Source: Chondrilla cf. caribensis
Taxonomy: Eukaryota > Porifera > Demospongiae > Chondrillida > Chondrillidae
DNA length: 64,000 nucleotides
Assembly: GCA_964020155.1 (NCBI GenBank)
Contig: OZ026560.1
Coordinates: 3,032,759 to 3,096,758 of the forward strand
Direction of reading: 5' to 3'
Shown one piece after another: positions 48,600-59,400 of the stretch. Each line of letters starts with the position of its first letter. Position 1 is the stretch's first letter. The position numbers were made by a program, and so were the translations under genes. The notes beneath the pieces were generated by a model. The model saw only the letters and a list, made by a program, of their open reading frames with translations. It had not been told where the DNA came from and did not search any database.

Positions 48600-51570
48600 C
48601 GCAACCGTCTCCCCAAGTGAAATGAACCAGGGATCATGGTCTAGTGTAGCCATACCCTCACGCATGCCATCATACATTATAAATATGGGTTTGATCAACT
48701 TTTGACTATGATATCAAAAAACACAGGAAGACGTTGATATCACAGAACTTACGAATGCCTCAGCAGTTATGACTTCTTTTTCAAGAATAGAAGCTGCAAA
48801 CTGGATGAAGTTGACCTCAGAACCAGGGTGTGGTCTGGACAGAAATGAATACATTCTCATGATTTGTAGACACAATGCATAATACAACAAGTCCAAATCA
48901 TGCAGTGGCATACAAAATGAGATTCAAACTACACTTTCACTGTCATTTATGATTTTATGCACCAAAAAGTATTCTTCAATCCGATTGGGCAAACAAAATC
49001 TGCAGTACAGAATTAGGTACATGATGAGACCAGACCATTTCTTGCAAGGACAAAGTCCCAATTTTGAAATTGGAGGCAGGAATGGGTCTGGGCTATAGGG
49101 TTAGAGTTGGGGCTTTGTGAGACTAAGGGTTAATAGGGTCTGGATACTTTGGGCTGGGGTGGAGTACAGGGCAATTTTGAAACAACTTTCTCAAGCATCC
49201 CCAACACTGAACTATGGACATATGTTCACGTCAGCATTATAGTCCCATAGATGTGTGCTTTGACATTAATTTGAAGATATTTGTCAATATGAACTTTGAA
49301 TTGTCAAAGACACCGATTTGAAGTTATCTAAGCATTGCAAATAACCTCCCTCCACACCCAATCTGCGGCTCACTCCATATAACATACATACATACCTATC
49401 TATAATGTACTTGTACACGTCTGCTTGCTTCACTAGTAGAATCTCCCAATCCTACAACCAGTGCAGCAAAGACAACAGTGCTAGGGAGAGTTCTACCAGC
49501 AAAAGAAAAGGATGATCACCTACTTCTGGAATTTCGTTACCAGAAGCTGAATAGGAGAATACGCACATGGTTTGGTCTTCCTATATTGTGAAAGGAGAAA
49601 GGCAAACACAAAAGCTCAGAAAGAAATGCAGGCATAAAAGCTTCTGTGTTGATCCACATTATATTGAGAACACACATGCTGCGTAGCCAGTGGTGGCCGT
49701 TTTTAGTAGAAACATCAACACACGCCGAACACTTACTAGCTTGAGCATGATGTAACTGGTGATCCAAGATGACTGTAAACTTCTCCACAGCAGTGTTGTC
49801 ACCCGAAGCAAGCCTCTGTTACAAGATCTACCACTGATAGCAGAATACAACATGACATACGTAAGTACAGCAGTATCCAATTAACACTTTGACAAGGTAG
49901 TGAAAGAACATCTGTACTGCTACCATTAGCTGTACCACACCTGTTTTTTCAACCATACATACTCCTGTACTTGAGGTGTAATACATTCAGGTTATTACAA
50001 GAAGTACCATACGTAAGTACTGCAAGCATATACAGTATACAGAGCCTACATACCAGTATAAGACTGTACATGTGACAACTAAAAACATAGAATGTTATGA
50101 AACTGAAAACATAACACAACTGGACACACATGTACGACTGTACAAAGTATAAAAGTACACTCACCAGGACCACACCCATAGAGCAAGAGCTACTTAAAAA
50201 CAGTACAAGCACAATCATAAGTATGTACAAGCACCCACCCACCCCCTACACACACCTACCATTTCATAGTATTTACATCCAAATCAACAAATGTTACATC
50301 ATAAGGGAACTCTTCTGCCATCATCATGTATCTGCTATTGATTCCAATAATAAATGGCACAGGAGCTTGAATGTAGGTAGCCAGTGATAACGGACACATG
50401 GGTATGTCTGTACACTGCCACTTCAGAGGGAACAGGACGCTCTTGATGGCCTCTCCTACCGCTGTCAGCAGAGCTGGTCTACCTGAGTGGAACACAACCT
50501 TCTGTTCAGGAGAACCAGGGTCAGAACAAGAATGAGATTTTCCATATCCAAACTAGCCAACAGGGACCAGTGAACAAGACCACTACAGTGAACAGAATAC
50601 AAATGTGGGAGGAGATTGAAAGTACAGTATAAGACAGAGAGGATTGTTGTCCACAATGTCCACACTTCGTGGTGTGCACCCATGTTGCACGCACAGTACA
50701 CATATTACCACAACATGTAAAGAGCTAGTACGTACAAGACACTGTGAATAGTCAGCCAACCAACCAACCAGCCAACCAGCCAAACAAAGTAAACCACAAC
50801 CACCCTAGAAGTGGAATCAACCATGAACTGTACATCACAGACAGACTATACAACCAACCACTGCTGGGACAATCTCAGACACCTTTAATACCATATACAA
50901 CCACAACTAGCTACACCAAACCTAGAAGACAAATTCAATGCACTTGATAAAGAACCTCGAAACCTACACCAATACACAAACACTATCACACTACAAACCT
51001 CCACTCACCTGGAATCCACCATAGGGAAGGTTACTATTGTGTAACTATTGAAGGACCACACACACAAAAGTACCCACATAACAACACAGTATACACACAT
51101 GTATACGTACACCATCACCACAACATGATGAAAACAAAACTACAGACAACAATACACACGTGTATTATACACAAGGACCAATACAAAACTTACTGGAAGA
51201 GGTTGGAGGTACCTCGTTAGCAGGTGGAGGCACACTAGAGGTGTGTGTGTCAACCACTCCCCAAGTACACACTGGCATATTCTGCTGGTGGAGAACACCC
51301 AATAGCTGAGGTCTGCACGGGTTGGTGCTGGCTGAGTGGTGACTTCACAGTGGAGACCGAAGAAGACAACTCCGAGGACCAACAAGAGGACAAGATCGAG
51401 GAGATATCTTGGTCAGACAAGACCTGAACTACGAGGAACACAAAGACCTGTCTGAGAATGGTACAGAGAAACTATAACACTGTAAGTTTCGCAAATGTAC
51501 ATAGACCGTGAAGGAGAAGATGGAGTACAAGACCACATCCCGCGGTCCTCACCTCGTCAGTTCCTCCACT
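48600..51570 (-). pseudogene. DENN-domain gene fossil, copy C
   Basis: Best preserved of the three. The DENN exon at 50,270-50,580 keeps PLKWQCTDIP and QAPVPFIIGINSRYM, but one C is missing in the LEQKVVFH segment (about 50,505), shifting the frame. The exon at 48,755-48,911 reads LDLLYYALCLQIMRMYSFL then HPGSEVNFIQFAASILEKE and ends at GTAAGT. The KFTVI exon is near 49,740-49,815, and the Ser-rich segment ends at about 51,192. The DENN family consists of Rab guanine-nucleotide exchange factors; the subfamily cannot be named from these pieces. Confidence 0.65.
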
Positions 51571-51589
51571 GACTGAGTAGGTGAACGTG

Positions 51590-51895
51590 CATACAGTACC
51601 GTCATCCTAAACTTGGCAAAGTAAAGAAGGGAACGGATGAACTACTTGTTACATGTGTGGAGGAATCGATAAACCTTCCCACTTTAAGCTACAATACGTT
51701 AGAAAACTAACCAGTTGTATATCCGCAAAATGTTTTTTCCTGCTAGCCGGAGCTAGCTTTGTACCGAAATTATCTATAGCGCCTCTAGCCAAATAGGTAG
51801 CAGAAAAGCACAGAACGAACACAAACAAACCTACAGATCCTGCGCCATCTTGAGCAGCAGTTGTTAGCAGCTATGAATCTAGTTACGTACCTGGT
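51590..51895 (+). promoter_or_regulatory. Roco 5' module upstream of remnant 3
   Basis: Core GCGCCATCTTG at 51,842, otherwise like the modules of remnants 1 and 2. Confidence 0.6.
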
Positions 51896-52150
51896 TCGTA
51901 CGTAGACGCCAAATACTGAGACTGTCAACTGTGTGATGTGATGGTGAGAGAAAAGACTTCGCCCATGCAATGATTCCCTCATGACCAACGATGTCTTCAA
52001 GACCACATCCAACAATGCCCACAAGACTTCACCCAATGATGCTCTGAAGACCCAATCATGCCCTCAAAACCACACCCAATGAATGCCCTCAAGATCACAC
52101 CCACCAGTCCCAGAGTGTGTCCAATGATGCAAGACCACACCCAATGATCA
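51896..52150 (+). pseudogene. Chimeric Roco remnant 3
   Basis: The 26-base CARD-exon block is at 51,927-51,952 and is followed by about 190 bp of degenerate minisatellite. Same junction as remnants 1 and 2. Confidence 0.72.
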
Positions 52151-52537
52151 ATATAGTGCTATTGTTATGTATTTTACTGTGCGTTTTCATTGAGTCATTG
52201 AATGAATTATCACAAAGTGGGTACATTTACTGTACACTTCAGTAACTACAGACTAATACAACAAGCGCTTACATCACATTGAACTAAATACACTAACCTA
52301 CATATCAGCAAATGGAATACACATGCACACACACACACACACACAATATTTGACAACAGAAAATACTAAAACAAAGCACAGCTGTTTGTGGATTCCTGTT
52401 CTTGTAGCAGTCTACTTTGACTTTAGGTTCAGTTTAGATAGTCCACCTCTGAACTGTCCCATGATGCATCGAACTACAGCAGACAAGGGAGCCACAGAAC
52501 CAGGACTGTCACAGTAGGTTTCTCCCAACAAAATTAA

Positions 52538-52539
<2 letters not shown>
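52151..52539. repeat. Array tail module, copy 7
   Basis: Tail after remnant 3, ending at a CA tract. Confidence 0.8.

Positions 52540-52604
<65 letters not shown>
52540..52604. repeat. CA microsatellite
   Basis: Perfect CA tract, then CACCC-rich low-complexity DNA to about 52,715, closely like the first 110 bases of the window. Confidence 0.95.
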
Positions 52605-52606
<2 letters not shown>

Positions 52607-53276
52607 CACACACACTACAAAACACACCCATATCCACTCACACCCACACCCATTCACACACACACACACACACACTTCCACCCACACCCAGCACACCCAG
52701 CACACACACACACAAACAGAATTACAGAAATACGTACATACATCTACAATAGTACACCTCTCACTCTCTCAGCTATCCTGTGCAGAGTCCTCTCCAGTAT
52801 CTGTTCCTCCTCTGGCAGGAGTGTGTTGGTATCCATGAGGAGTGTGGGGGTGTAGGGTTGTGGGTCCACCATCGTCATCTTCTCCACACCTGGTACCGTG
52901 AAATTGGCCTCCATCTTATTCGAGAACACACTGGGTGAGGTCGGAGTGTCTCATGGATGACAGGCCTTGACTGAACCGGGACACACCTATGGATCCCGAT
53001 CTGACGGGGTCAAAGTCTTCAAAATGTTTAGACTCCTGTACGTGAGTGTATGTGTGTGGGGGGGAGTGGGGGAGGATAAATGGGTGATATCACACAGACA
53101 GATGTACAACTACCACACCCTGTACAAATGTACGCATATGATCCATGCAACTTAGATCCACTTCCACTTGGATCTCGTTAGTGTAATTGCATAATTAGTC
53201 CCAGGTTGGTCATTAGTGACTGTGTGTGGCCATGGGATAGCATATAATATTATAGGGAACATGTGGAGAACACACA

Positions 53277-53458
53277 GGTACATACGTACACACACACACA
53301 CACACAAGAAGGGCATACAGGTACATACGTACACACACACAAGAAGTGCATACAGGTACGTACATACGTACACACACAAGAAGGGCATACAGGTACATAT
53401 GTACACACAAGAAGGGCATACAGGTACATACGTACGTACACACACAAGAAGGGTATAC
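53277..53458. repeat. VNTR, units of about 34 bp (5 units), EF-hand copy 3
   Basis: Same unit as in copies 1 and 2, in the same intron. Confidence 0.88.
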
Positions 53459-53929
53459 ACAGTATCTACGTACATCCACTACAACACATGCCTTCATACC
53501 CTTGATAGGAGTCCCCTGGGAGGCCTGTACACGCTCGTGGTCAGGTTCTTCTCCAGGTTGGGGACATTGTAGGCATTCTCCATCATGTCACAGAATATCT
53601 TACTCTGTCGTCTTCAGTCCTGAAGTGGTCCCCTATCCTCTGTATTTCCTCGCATGTGAGGTGTGCCAGCTGACCACAGCACAGGGAGAGGCCACACACA
53701 AACTGGTTCTCAGTGATGATTCCACTCCTCAGCTTGTCGTGGTCCTTGAAGAACTCCGTGGTGCAAATCTCATTCTTGTTAACAACGTCCTGGATCCGAG
53801 CAAATATATCCTCAATAGAGGAGACAGGAGGGTTCTGTGGGAATAAAGGTAGTTACATATGTACAGCCTGTATGTATGTACGTACATATGTACAGTGCAA
53901 CAGAAAGAGGTAAGGCTTGGTATTTAGAG

Positions 53930-54062
53930 AGGTAATGAGTGTTAGTGAGTGTCAGTGAGTGGTTTAGAGAGAGGTAGTGAGTGTTAGTGAGTGGTATCGG
54001 GTGGTTTAGAGAGGTAAGACTTGGTAGTGAGTGGTTTAGGAGGTGGTGAGCAGTATAAAGGG
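53930..54062. repeat. Degenerate GTGAGTG-type tandem repeat
   Basis: Recurring TTAGTGAGTG and GGTTTAGAGAGGTA phrases within an intron of EF-hand copy 3. Not seen elsewhere. Confidence 0.65.
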
Positions 54063-54479
54063 TTAGGGCATTTCACAGATTGGTCTATGATGATAAAGAG
54101 TTACAGTGAGCGATAGTAGCAGGGTATATACTATATACACGTATACGTAAGTATGTGATGACACAAATCGCACATACACATGTATATGTAACAAGTGAAT
54201 AGAACAAACACAGCAATTACGTACATACACACATGTGCACGTACCTACCTTAGTGGACGGAGGTCGTGGCTGCCCAATGCTCCCTTTATCTCCTGCTTCT
54301 CTTGCTGGAGAGTCCATGTCAGCATGGAACCTGAGGTAGTTGTACAGTCCAGTACCGCTGTGGTAGTAGTGCTGGGCTAGAGCTGTTAGCTCCTCTGCAC
54401 TGACATCATAGAGACCTACAGTGTGTACAGGTTGGTCACAAGTATGGTGTACACCCTCCTACACTTTGGGCTCTATATT

Positions 54480-56040
54480 ACAAGGCAATCTATATCATAA
54501 GGGACACTATATAACAATTTTAGGGTTGCTGAACCAAGTTAAACTGCAAAACAACTGGAAAGCACACGTATTTCAATGTCCTCACCTCCGTTACCACCAC
54601 TGTGTACTACTAGAGAGATTACACCTCAGATCGCAAACATTATACTAAGTGATTGTACCTTTGTATACAGATGGTTGCAACATTGTACACAAATGTGTGC
54701 ACAGAATGTACAATAAGGTGGCGATGAACAATTGATCTCATATGTGTGATGGCTGTAACAGTGGGAAGAGAGGGTCTTTTGTGTTTGATGCAACAATCAC
54801 ACATTCGTCACACAGTCCAGAATAAGCTACCACAAACTGCCATCTAGCAAGGTGGAAATAACCAGCATAGTCAAGACAGTATCAACACCACTTGACAAAC
54901 AACCAGGACAACCTTCAAGGGGAGATCAACTATAAACAGTGGAACGTGTACAAAATAAACTATCTGCAAGCCACCACCAGGCAAGGTGAAACAACAAACG
55001 AGGCCAACATAGTAGCAAAACTGCTGACAGTACAACTCTTTCCCGAGGTGCTAGCATTGAGAGACTACTATATCAAATTTGGCTATTTATGCATACACTA
55101 ACTGCAGACCTTTCATGTCGGCCCTGACCTCTTTGTGAAGAATAAAAGAGGTTAACATTAAGTGGACTCAGTACACTACCAGGTGTTCAAAAGGAATTGA
55201 ACCTCAAATCACCACCAAGTATGGTGGAATAAGCAACTCAGCCAAAACAGTGGCAACAACTGCTGACAATCTAATCTGGTGAATAGGACTGCAGTGCTGA
55301 ACTCGTGGTAATAACATGGCTGCCATGTTATTGACAGCCCCATTGGTGAGTCATTACAGTCATTAACTACGTTTAAACTCAACGTCTAAACCTCGTACAG
55401 CACAATGGATAAACAATCCTACAGCTGACCACAGTCAGCTGGACAACATGGAAGGCTGAACTGGAGATATTCAACTAGTACTCAAGTGTTCTAGGGACTG
55501 GTCCAGTATTTAGGTGGTGTCCTCCCCAGACCCACAAGTGTCACCTGCGGAAAGTGGAACTGGTGACAGTAGGGCAGTTTGCTTGGCCCTATGAACCAAT
55601 ATCATCTGATGATGACATTGTACTTATTGCACAGGAGAAGAAACTACATGGCAGTGGAACAAGACTACCTTTTTGGTTCATTTCTGTACTTTCAGTAAAT
55701 GGCTCCATCTATTTCAACCTTCAAAAAAGACTCCTTCACCCTTGGTACACTGAAGTTTAATGTTGTCAAATTATCCAACATTTGAGATGAGGGCCAAGCA
55801 AACTGTCCTATTGTCACCAGACCCACTTTTGGTAGGGGACATTTGTGGGTCTGGGGACTAGACTAGTATTGAGGGCACTTTGCATGCACAAGTGAGCTAA
55901 TCTGATATCTATGGCTGAACGGGAGACACAACCTCAGCAGAGACAACTCTGCTACAAAAGCAAACTAGAACCACCACCTGACTGGTGTTAATGAGCACCA
56001 TGGTGGTCCTATTGAACCCCAACAACCTATAATAACCAAC
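54480..56040. repeat. Block X, copy 2
   Basis: Matches 20,060-21,740 with indels. About 350 bp near 55,275-55,545 differs from the first copy. No recognised gene; the frame at 54,892-55,101 corresponds to 20,461-20,673. Confidence 0.5.
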
Positions 56041-56104
56041 ACTGTGGAGTACAAGACCACATCCTCATCCTCACCTCGTTCCTCCACTGACTGAGTAGGT
56101 GAAC

Positions 56105-56416
56105 GTACATACGTCATCCTGCACTTGGCAAAGAAAAGAAGGGAACGGATCCGATGAACTACTTGGTACACGTGTGAGCAATCGAAGAGCCTTCCCAGGT
56201 TAAGCTATCCCGTGAATACAGTACAAAACTAACCAGTTTGATATCCGTAACATACTTTCTGTTAAACTGCTGATTCTATACTGAAAGTCAGTACCACTAG
56301 CCGAGTAGGCAGCAGAAAAGCAAAGAAAGAACAACAAACCAACCTACAGATCCTGCGCCATCTTGAACAGCAGTTGTTAGCAGCTATGAATCTAGTTACG
56401 TACCTGGTCATGTGAG
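56105..56416 (+). promoter_or_regulatory. Roco 5' module of copy 4, with uORF
   Basis: Core GCGCCATCTTG at 56,355. The uORF MNLVTYLVM occupies 56,386-56,415 and stops one base before the main ATG at 56,417, exactly as in copy 1. Confidence 0.62.
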
Positions 56417-59400
56417 ATGGATGATTTCTTTAAGGCTTGTGAAAGAGGGAACTTGAACAAAGTCAAGAAGTTTATCAAGAAAGGATACGATGTGAACAAG
56501 ACAAATGAAAGACACTTTCTGCCGAAAACACCACTAATGTATGCAGCTGGTGAGGGAAAATTTGATGTTGTGAAATGCTTAATCGATCATGGTGCTGATG
56601 TTGATAAGAAAGATCAACGTAAGCAAACAGCACTTCACTATGCTAGTGAGAGGGGTTACTTGAAAGTAGTCGAGGCATTACTTAGTAAGGGTGCAGAAAT
56701 TGATGTAGAGGATGGGGATCGTTGTACTCCTCTAATGTTGGCAGTTAGAAGGAGACACATTGATATTTTATTGTATCTAATCGATCATGGTGCTGATGTT
56801 AATGAGAAAGGTTATAACATGGAGCGAACAGCACTTCACTATGCTAGTAAGAGGGGTGACTTGAAAGTAGTCGAGGCATTACTTAGTAAGGGTGCAGAAA
56901 TTGATGTAGAGGATAGGAATCAATGTACTCCTCTATTATGGGCAGCTATAAGGGAACACAATGATATTTTATTGCTTTTAATTAATTGTGGTGCTGATGT
57001 TAATAAAATAGCTTATCGTGAGCGAGCAGCACTTCACTATGCTAGTGAGAGGGGTGACTTGGAAGCAGTCGAGGCATTACTTAGTAAAGGTGCAGAAATT
57101 GATGTAAAGGATAAGGATCATTGTACTCCTCTATTGTTGGCAGCTGGAAGGGGACACAGTGACATTTTATTGCATTTAATCGATCATGGTGCTGATGTTG
57201 ATAAGAAAGATGGTCGTAAGCGAACAGCACTTCACTATGCTAGTAAGAGGGGTGATTTGAAAGTAGTTGAGGCATTACTTAGTAAAGGTGCAGAAATTGA
57301 TGTAAAGGATGAGGATTGTTGTACTCCTCTATTGTTGGCAGCTGGAAGGGGACACAGTGACATTTTATTGCATTTAATCGATCATGGTGCTGATGTTGAT
57401 AAGAAAGATGGTCGTAAGCGAACAGCACTTCACTATGCTAGTGAGAGGGGTGACTTGAAAGTAGTTGAGGCATTACTTAGTAAAGGTGCAGAAATTGATG
57501 TAGAGGATGAGGATTGTTGTACTCCTCTATTGTTGGCAGCTGGAAGGGGACACAGTGACATTTTATTGCATTTAATCGATCATGGTGCTGATGTTGATAA
57601 GAAAGATCGTCGTAAGCGAACAGTACTTCACTATGCTAGTGAGAGGGGTGACTTGAAAGTAGTTGAGGCATTACTTAGTAAGGGTGCAGAAATTGATGTA
57701 GAGGATGAGGATCATTGTACTCCTCTAATGTTGGTAGCTGGAAGGGGACACAATGATATTTCATTGTATTTAATCAATCATGGTGCTGTTGTTGATAAGA
57801 AAGATGGTCGCAATCGAACAGCACTCCACTATGCTAGTGAGAGTGGTCACTTGAAATTAGTCGAGGTATTACTTAGTAAGGGTGCAGAAATTGATGTAGA
57901 GGATGAGGATCGTTGTACTCCTCTAATGTTGGCAGCTGGAAGGGGATACATTGATATTTTATTGTATTTAATCGATCATGGTGCTGATGTTAATAAGAAA
58001 GATGGTCATGAGCGAACGGCACTTCACTATGTTAGTAAGAGGGGTGACTTGAAAGTAGTTGAGGCATTACTTAGTAAGGGTGCGGAAATTGATGTAGAGG
58101 ATGGGGATCATTGTACTCCTCTATTGTTGGCAGCTGAAAGGGGACACAATGATATTTCATTGTATTTAATCAATCATTGTGCTGATGTTGATAAGAAAGA
58201 TGGCCGTAAGCGAACAGCACTTCACTATGCTAGTGAGAGGGGTCACTTGAAAGTAGTTGAGGCATTACTTAGCAAGGGTGCAGAAATTGATGTAGAGGAT
58301 GAGGATCGTCGTACTCCTCTATTGTTGGCAGCTGGAAGGAGACACATTGATATTTCATTGTATTTAATCGATCATGGTGCTGATGTTAATAAGAAAGATG
58401 GTCGTAAGCGAGCACCACTTCACTATGCTAGTGAGGGGGGTGACTTGAAAGTAGTCAAGGCATTACTTAGTAAGGGTGCAGAAATTGATGTACAGGATGT
58501 GAATCATCGAACTCCTCTAATATTAGCTGTAGGGTATAAAAGGTTTCCCATCATGTATCACCTCGTCAAAACAGGTGCCAATGTAAAGCAACTAGTGGAT
58601 ACCTACTCTGATACTTGGAAGGGTAGTTATTATGGAAGACACCATCTCTTACGCGCTTTCTCTTACGCCGTTAACAATAATCACATAGCAGAAGCAGGTG
58701 TGCTCATTACCAATGGTGTTGGTATTGAAGGAGAACTAGAAATCAATCCACCCAGGACTGCTCTAACATGGTCTGCTGAGAATGGCCATGATTCATTAGT
58801 TAGGAACCTCATTCTTCAAGGAGTTAACGTCAACTACCTGGACGACAGTGGTCGTAGTGCTCTTCATTATGCTGCTTCTTCTAATCACATCCAGTGTGGT
58901 ACCCTGCTAGTCGAAGCAGGAGCTGATTTGAGACTTGTAGATAGAGATTCCCATACACCCCTCGATTTGGCTTCCAAAGAGCTCAAAGATGTCATTATCC
59001 AGACACTGTCATTCAATACAAAGAAGACCGTCTGTGTTATTGGTAATGCATGCAGTGGTAAGAGTACACTTATTGCATCACTGCAGAATGAGAATGCTAA
59101 ATTGTTGAAGAAACTCCGTCATCGTCTGTTTGGAGTGAAGAACATCAGTGAACGTACAGCTGGTATCGAACCAGTATCTCTCAGCAGTAAACGCTACGGA
59201 GACACGGTGTTTCTTGACTTTGCAGGTCAGCACGAATACCACGGTCCTCACGAAATGTTCCTGGAGTCCATTTCTAGCAAAAGTAGGTGCACTGTGACCA
59301 TCATCATGGTTGTGAAAGTCACCGAGGAAGAATCTGCTATTTCTCAACAACTCGATCGATGGCTTCATCCTGTGTCTGAAATGGCTACAACCATGAATCC

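Larger units (their letters stand above)
52755..54415 (-). pseudogene. EF-hand protein pseudogene, copy 3 (keeps N-terminal exons)
   Basis: N-terminal exons seen only here: 54,249-54,415 (VSAEELTALAQHYY, LYNYLRFHADMD, ending at a GTAGGT donor) and about 53,526-53,834 (TTEFFKDHDKLRSGIITENQF then LTCEEIQRIGDHF, acceptor CCCACAG). These show the EF-hand DKLRSG loop clearly. A frameshift lies near 53,598. Part of the FDP exon (52,928-53,035) is fused directly to part of the VPGVEKM exon (52,757-52,927): the roughly 4 kb between them in copy 1 (2 kb without transposons) is deleted. Confidence 0.72.

Noticed and set aside
53152..53497. Cys/Tyr-rich frames (CVCTYVPVCPS) over the EF-hand VNTR
   Set aside because: Repeat translations in an intron of a pseudogene, differing in frame between copies.
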